This document shows positions 27,082 to 36,268 of a stretch of 64,000 bases of DNA, one piece after another. The DNA is taken from positions 1 to 64,000 of the forward strand of contig JAEYFP010000005.1 in assembly GCA_023402845.1 (NCBI GenBank), given 5' to 3'. Every line of letters starts with the position of its first letter. The stretch's first letter is position 1. Source of the stretch: Bacillota bacterium (GTDB taxonomy: Bacteria > Bacillota > Clostridia > Lachnospirales > Lachnospiraceae). The notes under the pieces are model-generated. The model was not told the origin of the DNA. It did not search any database and saw only the letters and a list, made by a program, of their open reading frames with translations. The position numbers were made by a program, and so were the translations under genes.

Positions 27082-27152
27082 TATTAAATAGTTGTCGGAT
27101 AGTCACTGTGTGACTGATGACGATGAATACCGCCCCCAAAATGGAGAATGCT

Positions 27153-28553
27153 ATGATTAAAGATAATCAGAGAATATTCAACAGACTTCATGTAGTGATT
27201 GATGCGATGGTTGTCTTGCTGTCCTATATGTTTGCCTGGTTTTTGAAATTCAAGAGCGGGCTTTTGGATGCTGAATCGGGTTTGCCGATGCAAACCTATT
27301 TTATGGCACTTTATTTTATTGTTCCCGGTTATATGCTGCTGTATTATCAATTCGACCTCTATAATTCGAAAAGGGCGGCCGGCAGGAAACGGGAACTGTT
27401 CAACATCATAAGGGCCAACGCGCTCGGACTCATCGCCTTCATGGTTGTGCTCTATGTGATCAACCAGCCGCATTTTTCCCGTGAGATGATTTTTATTTTT
27501 GGAGCGGTCAATATTGTTGCGGCGGCGTTTGTCAGAAATGTAATTCGGTATCTGCTGCGTTTTTTCAGACGCAAAGGTTATAATTTAAAATACGTACTGC
27601 TCGTGGGCTATTCCAAATCGGCGGAGTCCTATATTAATAGAATCCGATTGAATCCGCAGTGGGGCTATGTGGTCAGAGGCATTCTGGATGACCATGTGGA
27701 GCACGGAACAATGTATAAGGGTGTCAAGGTGCTCGGAAGGATTGATAATTTGTTTGTCATCCTGCCGGAAAACAAGCTGGATGAAATCGCGATTACCCTG
27801 AGTCTTGAAGAATATGGAAGATTGAAGGAAATTGTGGCACTCTGCGAAAAATCCGGTGTGCATACGAAGTTTATTCCCGACTATGACGGAATCATTCCGA
27901 ACAGGCCGTACACGGAGGATCTGGAAGGACTTCCGGTCATCAATATCCGCCATGTTCCGCTTACAAATACGTTAAATATTCTCGCAAAGAGAGTCGTTGA
28001 CATCGTCGGCTCATTTTGCGGTATTATTGTGTCCTCTCCGATTATGCTGATTGCGGCGATCGCTATCAAGCTGACCTCGAAAGGCCCTGTAATTTTTGCA
28101 CAGGAGCGGGTGGGATTGCATAATAAGCCTTATCAAATGTATAAATTCCGCACAATGTATGTGCAGGAGGAAGAAGAGGAGCAAAAAGCATGGACGGTAA
28201 AGGATGATCCAAGAGTTACCAGAATCGGTAAATTTTTAAGAAGGACGAGCATTGATGAGCTGCCGCAGCTGTTTAACATCCTGCTTGGGCAGATGAGCCT
28301 TGTCGGACCGAGGCCGGAAAGACCGATGTTTGTGGAAAAATTCAAGGAAGAAATTCCTCGTTATATGGTAAAGCATCAAGTGCGTCCGGGACTTACCGGC
28401 TGGGCGCAAATAAATGGACTGCGCGGCGATACTTCTATTGAAAAGCGGGTAGAATATGATTTATATTATATAGAAAACTGGACGATGGGATTCGATATTA
28501 AAATTATATTTTTGACAATTTTCAGGGGATTCATCAATGAAAATGCATATTAG
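27153..28553 (+). CDS. Polyprenyl-phosphate glycosylphosphotransferase (WbaP type)
   Basis: This enzyme starts glycan assembly by transferring a sugar-1-phosphate to undecaprenyl phosphate. Residues 1-150 hold four hydrophobic segments. A CoA-binding-like Rossmann region (VLLVGYSKSAESYINRI) covers about 150-265. One more membrane segment near 285-305 precedes the catalytic domain, with FAQERVGLHNKPYQMYKFRTM, SIDELPQLFNILLGQMSLVGPRPERP and RPGLTGWAQINGLRGD. The length of 466 aa fits the WbaP/EpsL family. I chose 27153 because GGAG (27143-27146) is correctly spaced; upstream in-frame ATGs at 27117 and 27141 are weaker. Confidence 0.93.
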   Translation: MIKDNQRIFNRLHVVIDAMVVLLSYMFAWFLKFKSGLLDAESGLPMQTYFMALYFIVPGYMLLYYQFDLYNSKRAAGRKRELFNIIRANALGLIAFMVVLYVINQPHFSREMIFIFGAVNIVAAAFVRNVIRYLLRFFRRKGYNLKYVLLVGYSKSAESYINRIRLNPQWGYVVRGILDDHVEHGTMYKGVKVLGRIDNLFVILPENKLDEIAITLSLEEYGRLKEIVALCEKSGVHTKFIPDYDGIIPNRPYTEDLEGLPVINIRHVPLTNTLNILAKRVVDIVGSFCGIIVSSPIMLIAAIAIKLTSKGPVIFAQERVGLHNKPYQMYKFRTMYVQEEEEEQKAWTVKDDPRVTRIGKFLRRTSIDELPQLFNILLGQMSLVGPRPERPMFVEKFKEEIPRYMVKHQVRPGLTGWAQINGLRGDTSIEKRVEYDLYYIENWTMGFDIKIIFLTIFRGFINENAY

Positions 28554-28583
28554 AGAAATGTAAAACAAGAGGTGTGAAATAAC

Positions 28584-29705
28584 ATGGCGGAAAGAAGATA
28601 TACAGAAAATACAAAAAGAAATTCCTCTGGCGGGAGAGGCGGCGCGGCTGCCGCAAAGCGTAAAAAGGCAAAGAAGAAAAAGAGAATTGCTTTGTTTATT
28701 CTGGAATTTTTAGTACTTGCAATCATGATCGGTGTACTTTTTGTCATTCAGAAAATGGATAAGATTGACGTGCAGGAAATAGATGAAGAGGATATTGTGA
28801 TTAACGAAGAGGTTACGGAAATGGATTCGCTGAAGGGGTATAAAAATGTTGCGCTGTTCGGTGTCGATATCAGCAAGAATAATAACCTCGGCAAAGGTGC
28901 AAGAACCGACACGATTATGCTCTTGAGCTTGAATGAGGATACCGGCGATGCGAAGATCGTGTCCGTTTACAGAGATACTTATTTGAATGTTGGTAATGAC
29001 AGCTACAACAAGGCCAACTCCGCTTATGCAAAGGGCGGTCCCGAGCAGGCGATTAATATGCTGAATATGAATCTGGATTTAAATATTACCGATTATGTAA
29101 CGATTGATTTTCGTGCACTGACAAAGGCTATTGACGCACTTGGCGGCATTGAGATCGACGTGCAGCCGGAGGAGATCGAGCATCTGAACAACTATCAGAT
29201 CGGTACACAGGAGGTTACGGGCGGAGAGATCGTCCCTGTTAAGGAATCGGGTCTTCAGACGTTAAACGGTCTGCAGGCGACATCCTATTGCAGAATCCGT
29301 TACACGGCGGGCGACGATTTCAAGAGGACAGAGCGTCAGCGTACGGTGCTGCAGGAGGTTGCGAAAAAGGCGAAGCAGTCAGATATCGCAACATTGAATA
29401 ATATTATTAATGATGTGTTTCCTATGATCTCCACGAGCTTTTCGACTACGGAAATGCTTGGCTATGCCGCAGATTTCATGAAATATAATATTGCGGACAC
29501 AGCAGGCTTCCCGTTTGAACGCGGTACCGGCAAGATGGGGAAGGTTGGAAGCAGCGTTGTTCCGAAGGATTTAACCGCTAATGTCACACAGCTCCATCAG
29601 CTCTTGTTTGGGGAGGAAGAGGCGGTCTATACGCCGTCGGCAACCGTGCAGGAAATCAGCAGTAAAATAGCGTCGGATGCATCGAATAACTCCATCAGCT
29701 ATTGA
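28584..29705 (+). CDS. LytR-CpsA-Psr family glycopolymer ligase
   Basis: Predicted type II membrane protein of 373 aa. A Lys/Arg-rich cytoplasmic tail (1-34) precedes one transmembrane helix (IALFILEFLVLAIMIGVLFVI). The LCP domain spans about 85-300: NVALFGVD, GKGARTDTIMLLSLN with the conserved Arg-x-Asp, VYRDTYL, IDALGGIEIDV and CRIRYTAGDDFKRTERQR. LCP enzymes attach lipid-linked polysaccharides to peptidoglycan outside the cell. Its place after the initiating transferase fits attachment of this locus's product to the wall. Confidence 0.94.
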   Translation: MAERRYTENTKRNSSGGRGGAAAAKRKKAKKKKRIALFILEFLVLAIMIGVLFVIQKMDKIDVQEIDEEDIVINEEVTEMDSLKGYKNVALFGVDISKNNNLGKGARTDTIMLLSLNEDTGDAKIVSVYRDTYLNVGNDSYNKANSAYAKGGPEQAINMLNMNLDLNITDYVTIDFRALTKAIDALGGIEIDVQPEEIEHLNNYQIGTQEVTGGEIVPVKESGLQTLNGLQATSYCRIRYTAGDDFKRTERQRTVLQEVAKKAKQSDIATLNNIINDVFPMISTSFSTTEMLGYAADFMKYNIADTAGFPFERGTGKMGKVGSSVVPKDLTANVTQLHQLLFGEEEAVYTPSATVQEISSKIASDASNNSISY

Positions 29706-29721
29706 TGAAACGGAGAGGAAT

Positions 29722-30660
29722 ATGAAAATAGATGTCATCATACCTACTTATAAGCCCGATGACAAGCTGAAAAAGATTCTTCATATGCTGGCTGTTCAGA
29801 CAGTAAAAGTTCATAAAATTATCATTATGAACACGGAAGAAAAGTATCTGCGGCACCTATCCTCTGGGGGGGCTTATGAAGAAGCGGCACAGATTGTGGA
29901 AATTCATCATATTACGCAGGAAGAATTTGACCATGGTTTTACGAGGAATGAAGGAGCTTCCTATTCACAGGCAGACGTGCTTGTCTACATGACGCAGGAC
30001 GCCGTCCCGCAGGATACACATTTGCTCGAGGAACTGATCAAGCCGTTTTCAGACGAAACAGTGGCTGTTTCCTATGCAAGGCAGGTGCCGGATGTGAACA
30101 GCTCTTTGGCGGAATGCTTTGCCCGTGTCTTTAACTATCCGGACAGGGATGAGCTTAAGTCGGCAGAAGATCTGAAACGGCTGGGCATTAAGACTTATTT
30201 TTGCTCAAATGTCTGCGCTGCGTACAGGAAGCCGCTTTTTGAAGAATACGGCGGATTTGTGAAGAGTACAATCTTTAATGAGGATATGATTTTTGCGGCA
30301 GGAGTGATCAAACATGGAAAGAAGATCGCTTATGCCTCGGGGGCAATTGTCGTTCATGCTCACAACTATACAAACAGGCAGCAGTTTAAGCGTAATTTTG
30401 ATTTGGCAGTTTCTCAGGCGATGCATCCGGAGGTGTTTGCGGGAATATCCTCGGAGTCCGAAGGAATAAAATATGTGTGCGCAGCATTTAAGTATTTTAG
30501 GGAAAGAGGGAAAGGACATCTGATCCTTGCATTTGTAATTACCTGCGGTTGGAAATACATAGGCTTTCGGCTCGGTAAAAACTATGACCGCCTTTCCCGC
30601 CGCAGAATACTAAAGTATACAATGAGCCCGCGGTATTTTAAAAAGATATGGAATAATTAA
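29722..30660 (+). CDS. GT2 glycosyltransferase
   Basis: A 312-aa GT-A enzyme. It has MKIDVIIPTYKPDDKLKKIL at the start, HGFTRNEGASYSQADVLVYMTQDA with the donor-site acidic region, NEDMIFAAGVIKHG and VVHAHNYTNRQQFKRNFD. The pattern matches rhamnosyltransferases of clostridial wall-polysaccharide loci. The ATG at 29722 follows GGAGAGG; an in-frame start 45 nt upstream lies inside the LCP gene and has no site. It is the last recognisable polysaccharide gene before glmS. Confidence 0.86.
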   Translation: MKIDVIIPTYKPDDKLKKILHMLAVQTVKVHKIIIMNTEEKYLRHLSSGGAYEEAAQIVEIHHITQEEFDHGFTRNEGASYSQADVLVYMTQDAVPQDTHLLEELIKPFSDETVAVSYARQVPDVNSSLAECFARVFNYPDRDELKSAEDLKRLGIKTYFCSNVCAAYRKPLFEEYGGFVKSTIFNEDMIFAAGVIKHGKKIAYASGAIVVHAHNYTNRQQFKRNFDLAVSQAMHPEVFAGISSESEGIKYVCAAFKYFRERGKGHLILAFVITCGWKYIGFRLGKNYDRLSRRRILKYTMSPRYFKKIWNN

Positions 30661-30705
30661 TGGATCCCCGGCCGCGGCGGTGTGATCATTGAGGAGGAAA
30701 AACGG

Positions 30706-32532
30706 ATGTGCGGAATAGTAGGTTATATCGGTACAAAGCAGGCAGCTCCCATTTTGCTTGACGGGCTTGCAAAGCTCGAATACAGAGGATATGATTCGGC
30801 AGGAATGGCAGTCTATAATGGAACAGAGCTCAAGATGGTAAAGTCAATGGGGCGGCTCAAGGTACTTGAGGAGCTGACACACGGCGGCGCGACGCTGCCG
30901 GGAATTGTCGGTGTCGGACATACGAGATGGGCGACGCATGGGCAGCCCTCCGATTTGAATTCTCATCCTCATTTTAATAAGCAGGGTACGATTGCCGTTG
31001 TTCACAACGGCATTATTGAAAATTATATGGCGCTGAAAAGCAAGCTGATCTCTAAGGGCTATGAATTTGTATCGGAGACAGATACGGAGGTGCTTGCACA
31101 CCTCATCGATTATTATTATAAAGGCAATCCGCTTGAAGCGATCACGAAGGTCATGCACCGAGTGGAGGGATCTTATGCGCTGGGAATTATGTTTGCGGAA
31201 CATCCCGACCAGATTTTTGCTGTCCGTAAGGACAGTCCTCTGATTGTTGGGATGAGCGGAGACGGTTGCTTCATCGCCTCTGACGTTCCGGCAATTTTAA
31301 AATATACGCGTGATGTATATTTTATCAACAATCAGGAGGTCGTCCGCCTGCGCGCCGACCATATGCATTTCTATAATGTGGATGAGGAGGAGATGCAGAA
31401 GGAGCCGGTGCATATCGATTGGGATGCGGATGCTGCGGAAAAAGGCGGCTATGAGCATTTCATGCTCAAGGAAATGTATGAGCAGCCAAAGACTGTCAGG
31501 GACACATTCAGCCCGCGTGTCAAAGAGCATTCGATCGAAATTGAAGAACTGAATATGAGCGATGAAGAAGTTCTTACTCTTTCCAAAATACATATTGTGG
31601 CGTGCGGTTCAGCTTATCATGCGGGAGTTACCGGAAAATATGTCCTCGAAGGACTCGCACGGATTCCGGTAGAGGTGGATCTCGCCTCGGAATTTAGGTA
31701 CAGGGATCCGATTCTTGAGGAAGGTGCGCTTGTGATTGTCATCAGCCAGTCCGGTGAAACGGCGGATACGCTTGCAGCTTTAAGAGAGGCACAGAAGCGC
31801 GGCGCCAAAGTGCTCGGTATTGTGAATGTTGTCGGCAGTTCAATCGCAAGAGAGGCGGATAATGTCATGTATACGTGGGCAGGACCGGAAATTGCAGTCG
31901 CTACAACAAAAGCTTATTCTGCCCAGTTGATTGCTCTATATTTGCTTGCGATGAAATTTGCATTTATAAAGAAAAAAATTTCTCAGAAGGAGCTGGACGG
32001 GATGCTTGCGGATTTGAAGAAGCTGCCCGAGCAGATCGAGATGCTGCTTTCCAATAAGGAGAAAATCCAGAAATTTGCAAACCGCTATGTGGCCGCAAAG
32101 GATATCTTCTTTATCGGAAGGGGAATTGACTATGCGATTTCACTGGAAGGCTCTCTAAAACTGAAAGAAATTTCCTATGTGCACTCGGAGGCCTATCCGG
32201 CTGGAGAGTTAAAGCACGGCACAATTTCCCTGATTGAGGAGGGTACGCTTGTGACAGCAGTGCTGACACAAGAGGATTTATATAAAAAGACAATCAGCAA
32301 TATTGTTGAGGTTAAGAGCAGAGGCGCCTTCGTACTTGCCGTAACAAATGAAGGCCATATGGATATTGAAAAGACGGCGGATTATGTGCTGTCTATTCCG
32401 CTGACGCATCGGTATTTTGCAAATTCGCTTGCGGTCATCCCGCTGCAGCTGTTTGCTTATTATGTGTCTGTAGGAAGGGGCTGTGACGTAGATAAGCCGC
32501 GTAACTTAGCAAAGTCAGTCACCGTAGAGTAA
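30706..32532 (+). CDS. glmS: Glutamine--fructose-6-phosphate aminotransferase
   Basis: This enzyme makes glucosamine-6-phosphate from fructose-6-phosphate and glutamine, the first step to UDP-GlcNAc. The start at 30706 is fixed by the catalytic N-terminal Cys (MCGIVGYIG) and by GAGGAGG upstream. The glutaminase domain (1-240) has YRGYDSAG, GHTRWATHG and HNGIIENY. Two SIS isomerase domains follow, with CGSAYHAG, SQSGETADT and the C-terminal DKPRNLAKSVTVE. The length is 608 aa. I see no glmS ribozyme in the 45-bp upstream gap, so it is not regulated by that element here. Confidence 0.97.
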   Translation: MCGIVGYIGTKQAAPILLDGLAKLEYRGYDSAGMAVYNGTELKMVKSMGRLKVLEELTHGGATLPGIVGVGHTRWATHGQPSDLNSHPHFNKQGTIAVVHNGIIENYMALKSKLISKGYEFVSETDTEVLAHLIDYYYKGNPLEAITKVMHRVEGSYALGIMFAEHPDQIFAVRKDSPLIVGMSGDGCFIASDVPAILKYTRDVYFINNQEVVRLRADHMHFYNVDEEEMQKEPVHIDWDADAAEKGGYEHFMLKEMYEQPKTVRDTFSPRVKEHSIEIEELNMSDEEVLTLSKIHIVACGSAYHAGVTGKYVLEGLARIPVEVDLASEFRYRDPILEEGALVIVISQSGETADTLAALREAQKRGAKVLGIVNVVGSSIAREADNVMYTWAGPEIAVATTKAYSAQLIALYLLAMKFAFIKKKISQKELDGMLADLKKLPEQIEMLLSNKEKIQKFANRYVAAKDIFFIGRGIDYAISLEGSLKLKEISYVHSEAYPAGELKHGTISLIEEGTLVTAVLTQEDLYKKTISNIVEVKSRGAFVLAVTNEGHMDIEKTADYVLSIPLTHRYFANSLAVIPLQLFAYYVSVGRGCDVDKPRNLAKSVTVE

Positions 32533-32570
32533 AAAGGTTAAAGTTATCGCAGAAATTTGAGGAGAATTTT

Positions 32571-34148
32571 ATGGCAGAAAACGAAAATAAAAAACAAGAT
32601 GGAAACGAAATAGAAACGCACAGCCATAAAGAGGAATATGAAGATGTGTGCTATTTGTGCCGCCGTCCCGAAAGCGCGGCAGGAAGGATGTTCAAGCTGC
32701 CGAATAATATTTCCATTTGCTCGGACTGCATGCATAAGACGATGGATACGATGAACCAACTCGATTACCAGGGGATGTTTCCTGCTGCGCCGGAGGTGCC
32801 AAAGGGCACGAGCAAAGAGAAGGAGAACGAGAAGGAGCAAGAGGAACCGGACAAGGAACAGCAGCCGTATGTGCAGACCTTCCCTAATTTTCCGGGTATC
32901 AGCTTCATGAATATGTCTGATTTGCAGGGGATGCTTTCCAGCAAACAGAAAGTGAAGAAAAAGAAGGACGGAACAGACGAGGAGAAAAAGCCCGCGATTG
33001 ATATCAGGGAGATTCCTCAGCCGCATAAAATTAAGGCGAGTCTGGACGAATATGTGGTCGGACAGGAGCATGCGAAAAAGGTCATTTCCGTCGCTGTTTA
33101 TAACCATTACAAGCGGGTAGCTTCGGAGTCGATGAAGGAAACTGAGTTTGACAGCCGCCTGCAGGATGTTGAAATCGAAAAATCCAATATGCTGATGATT
33201 GGACCGACAGGCTGTGGAAAGACATATCTTGTCAGGACGCTTGCAACGCTTCTGAACGTGCCGCTTGCCATTGCGGATGCGACTTCCCTGACGGAGGCCG
33301 GCTATATTGGTGATGACATTGAGAGTGTTGTTTCCAAGCTGCTTGCGGCAGCTGACAATGATGTGGAAAAGGCCGAGACCGGAATTATTTTTATCGATGA
33401 GATTGATAAGATTGCAAAAAAGAAAAATACGAATTCGAGGGATGTCAGCGGTGAAAGCGTGCAGCAGGGGATGCTGAAGCTTTTAGAAGGCAGTGAGGTT
33501 GAGGTTCCGGTCGGGGCTAACAGCAAAAATGCGATGGTGCCGCTCACAACCGTTAACACAAAAAATATTTTATTTATCTGCGGCGGGGCATTTCCCGACT
33601 TGGATGAAATTATTAAGCAGCGTTTAAGAAAACAGACTTCCATCGGTTTTAACGCCGAATTGAAGGATACGCTCGACAAGCGCAAGGATATTTTGCAGAA
33701 TGTGACCGTTGAGGACATCAAAAAATTCGGCATGATACCGGAGTTCGTCGGAAGGCTGCCGATCATGTTTTCGATGCAGGGGCTTTCTCAGGAAATGCTT
33801 GTCGATATTTTACGCGAGCCCAAAAATGCAATTGTCAAGCAGTATCAGAAGCTGCTCGCGCTGGATGAGGTGCAGCTTGAATTTGAGGATGGGGCGCTGG
33901 ATGAGATCGCGAAAAAAGCGATGGAAAAGGATACCGGCGCGCGGGCGCTGCGTTCCATAATTGAGGAATTTATGCTTGACATCATGTACGAGATCCCGAA
34001 GGATGAAAATATCGGCAGGGTGACCATTACAAAAGATTACGTGCTTGGAAAAGGAGGTCCGCTGATCGATCTGCGCGGCGGTGATTTAAGCTTTTCGGAA
34101 CGGGGAAAGCTCAAGGCGCTCGGAACAGCGCTTCCGGCAAACGGATAG
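32571..34148 (+). CDS. clpX: ClpX-type AAA+ unfoldase, divergent long form
   Basis: A 525-aa AAA+ protein with a ClpX-type zinc finger at the N-terminus (Cys27, 30, 50, 53). Residues 75-150 form a charged, Glu/Lys-rich linker absent from ordinary ClpX. The AAA+ core has Walker A GPTGCGKTY near 211, pore loop GYIGDD, Walker B IIFIDEID near 272 and the ClpP-docking IGF loop (SIGFN near 357). The segment where ClpX carries its RKH substrate loop reads GANSKNAMVPLTTVNT (near 316-331), so that motif is missing. It lies away from any clpP or tig. It is probably a second ClpX with altered substrate choice. Confidence 0.85.
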   Translation: MAENENKKQDGNEIETHSHKEEYEDVCYLCRRPESAAGRMFKLPNNISICSDCMHKTMDTMNQLDYQGMFPAAPEVPKGTSKEKENEKEQEEPDKEQQPYVQTFPNFPGISFMNMSDLQGMLSSKQKVKKKKDGTDEEKKPAIDIREIPQPHKIKASLDEYVVGQEHAKKVISVAVYNHYKRVASESMKETEFDSRLQDVEIEKSNMLMIGPTGCGKTYLVRTLATLLNVPLAIADATSLTEAGYIGDDIESVVSKLLAAADNDVEKAETGIIFIDEIDKIAKKKNTNSRDVSGESVQQGMLKLLEGSEVEVPVGANSKNAMVPLTTVNTKNILFICGGAFPDLDEIIKQRLRKQTSIGFNAELKDTLDKRKDILQNVTVEDIKKFGMIPEFVGRLPIMFSMQGLSQEMLVDILREPKNAIVKQYQKLLALDEVQLEFEDGALDEIAKKAMEKDTGARALRSIIEEFMLDIMYEIPKDENIGRVTITKDYVLGKGGPLIDLRGGDLSFSERGKLKALGTALPANG

Positions 34149-34199
34149 TGGTGTTTGATTAAGTTTCCGATGGTCCTTCCCAATGAATAAACTATTAAG

Positions 34200-34237
34200 A
34201 ACAGCATTCGTACCCTTCGGGGTTGGATGCTGTTTTT
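34200..34237 (+). terminator. Intrinsic terminator after the ClpX-like gene
   Basis: AACAGCAT (34200-34207) pairs with ATGCTGTT (34227-34234). An inner ACCC-TTCG-GGGT stem-loop (212-223 of the same block) caps the hairpin, and five T residues follow at 34233-34237. Confidence 0.85.
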
Positions 34238-34319
34238 GTGTAATAGGAAGGCGGAAACAAAACAGAGAACATGAATATAGTAAAATAAGTGATTTTTTGA
34301 TGGAAGGGTAAAGCGCCTT

Positions 34320-36128
34320 ATGCCTGAAGAATGCCGCCGGATGATTATGTCAGAGGATTACTATGATTTTATACTATATGAAATGCAGTTAAGAATCGGT
34401 ACGGTGTCAAATGTGGAGGAAGGCTACTGTATCCAGAACCTGGAGTATAATTTCTATAACATGTATGTTTCAAGTCAGGGACTTCCTCCCCTTAATTTTG
34501 AAAACTATACTTATTCAAATATTCCGAATCTTTACGGTCTTGTGCAGGATATGAGTGATGTTTTGCAGGCGGAAGATGCAAACGCCGTAACTCCAAGGGA
34601 TGTGACAGACCCGGAAAGCCTGCTGGACTATGAATCTCTCTCAAGCAGCGGAATTCTGGATTTGCAGGCTTCACAGCTTAGTCTAAAGGGCAGAGGTGTT
34701 CTAATCGGATACCTCGACACCGGTATCGATTATCCAAATCCGGTCTTTCGCTACAGTGACGGTTCCAGCAGAATCGCTGCAATATGGGATCAGACGATAC
34801 AGACCGGAAATAAACCCGAGCTGTTTGATTACGGAAGTGAATATATGAGAGAAGACATTAACCGCGCCTTAAGAAGTGAGAATCCTTATGAAATTGTGCC
34901 GAGCAGAGATGAAAACGGGCACGGAAGTGCGATGGCGGGTGTGCAGGCCGCACCGGAGGCGACAATCGCAATGGTGAAGCTAAAGCCGGCGAAGCAATAT
35001 CTGCGTGATTTCTATTGTGTCAGGGAGGGGGCGGTAGCTTATGCCGAAACGGATCTGCTGACGGCACTGAAATATTTGGATGATTTGGCAGACCGCCTCG
35101 ATATGCCTCTTGTAATTGTTGTGGGTCTGGGTACCAATTTGGGAGACCATAGCGGGAGCTCTATATTGGCGGGCTATTGCGAATATCTGCTGGAAAACAC
35201 CGGAAGGGCAATCGTAGTCGCAGGCGGCAATGAAGGGAATGCGAGGCATCATTATTTCGGTGAGATGAGCGGCTTTCAAAATGAAAGCGGGGGAGCAGGT
35301 CCGCCGGGCGTGACACAGGAAGTAGAGTACCGGAGCGTGGAAATCAGAGTAGGTGACAATGAAGAGCAGTTTATGCTGGAGCTTTGGGGCGGAAGGCCCG
35401 ATATCTATTCTGTTTCGGTGCGTTCTCCGGGAGGCGAAACGGTTCCTCGCATTCAGGCGAGAAGAAGCCTGAGTGTGCAATACAGTTTTCTGTATGAGGC
35501 GACAGTAATCAATGTTGATTACGTAATTGCGGAAACGCGGACGGGAGCGGAACTGATTATGATCCGGTTTCATAATCCGACACCGGGTATCTGGACGATT
35601 GGTGTCTATGCGGAGGGAAGCGAAATGACATTTCCCCTCGCGGGGAATGTCATCCAGACGTTCCATATATGGCTTCCGATCAATACGTTTATTTCGGATG
35701 AAACCTATTTTCTGCTTCCGAACCCTGATGTGACGCTGACGGGGCCGGCTAACGGAGCCGGACCGCTGACAGTAAGCACCTATCAGGCTTCCAATGACAG
35801 CTTTTATGTCCGGTCGGGAAGAGGCTTCACCAGGATGGGCAGAATTAAACCCGATTTGGCCTCTCCCGGCGTCAATGTGTTGACTGTAGGCGGAAGGCGG
35901 AGTGCCTCCTGCATGGCCGCCGCAATTGCCGGCGGGGCGCTCGCACAATACTTGGAGTGGGCTGTCGTGCAGGGGAATGCGCCTTATTTTCGGATGAACG
36001 ATATGAAATATTACTTGTACAGGGGAGCCGAGCGCAGCAATCTGCTCACTTATCCAAACAATCTGTGGGGTTACGGCCGTCTCAATATTAAAGGTGCTTT
36101 TGATGCAATGCGGGCGCTTTTGATCTGA
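34320..36128 (+). CDS. Subtilase-family (S8) protein with Cys at the nucleophile position
   Basis: A 602-aa protein of the clostridial Csp-like subtilase type, without a signal peptide. The Asp site is YLDTGIDYPN (Asp133) and the His site is ENGHGSAMAGV (His201). The block that normally reads GTSMA or GTSVA appears as ASCMAAA, placing Cys531 where the catalytic Ser should be. A long insertion (about 320-480) lies between the His and Ser blocks, as in CspB/CspC. It may be a pseudoprotease or a Cys-dependent variant. GGAAGGG (34302-34308) supports the ATG at 34320; 34347 is an alternative. Confidence 0.85.
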   Translation: MPEECRRMIMSEDYYDFILYEMQLRIGTVSNVEEGYCIQNLEYNFYNMYVSSQGLPPLNFENYTYSNIPNLYGLVQDMSDVLQAEDANAVTPRDVTDPESLLDYESLSSSGILDLQASQLSLKGRGVLIGYLDTGIDYPNPVFRYSDGSSRIAAIWDQTIQTGNKPELFDYGSEYMREDINRALRSENPYEIVPSRDENGHGSAMAGVQAAPEATIAMVKLKPAKQYLRDFYCVREGAVAYAETDLLTALKYLDDLADRLDMPLVIVVGLGTNLGDHSGSSILAGYCEYLLENTGRAIVVAGGNEGNARHHYFGEMSGFQNESGGAGPPGVTQEVEYRSVEIRVGDNEEQFMLELWGGRPDIYSVSVRSPGGETVPRIQARRSLSVQYSFLYEATVINVDYVIAETRTGAELIMIRFHNPTPGIWTIGVYAEGSEMTFPLAGNVIQTFHIWLPINTFISDETYFLLPNPDVTLTGPANGAGPLTVSTYQASNDSFYVRSGRGFTRMGRIKPDLASPGVNVLTVGGRRSASCMAAAIAGGALAQYLEWAVVQGNAPYFRMNDMKYYLYRGAERSNLLTYPNNLWGYGRLNIKGAFDAMRALLI

Positions 36129-36131
36129 CAG

Positions 36132-36163
36132 TTTTCCGGCATAGGCGCCTGCGGAAAATTTTT
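36132..36163 (+). terminator. Intrinsic terminator after the subtilase gene
   Basis: TTTTCCG (36132-36138) pairs with CGGAAAA (36152-36158), followed by TTTTT (36159-36163). Confidence 0.75.
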
Positions 36164-36193
36164 GGAAACGACTCCCTTATTTGCAGTTCCCGC

Positions 36194-36222
36194 TTGTCAA
36201 CAGACGGGGAAAAGGGTATGAT
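36194..36222 (+). promoter_or_regulatory. Promoter of the LspA-like gene
   Basis: TTGTCA (36194-36199), a 17-bp spacer and TATGAT (36217-36222) form a good sigma-A promoter. The predicted start of transcription near 36229 rules out in-frame start codons at 36194 and 36218 and supports ATG 36269. Confidence 0.7.
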
Positions 36223-36268
36223 AAATACAGTTGAGAGGGGATTTAACTGTGATAGGAGACAGGAGCTT

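Noticed and set aside
30661..30705. glmS ribozyme upstream of glmS
   Set aside because: Only about 45 bp lie between the upstream stop and the glmS start, and the conserved ribozyme core cannot fit.
34980..35948. 322-aa minus-strand open frame within the subtilase gene
   Set aside because: It lies entirely opposite a protein with clear Asp and His motifs, has no ribosome site and a composition typical of a shadow frame.
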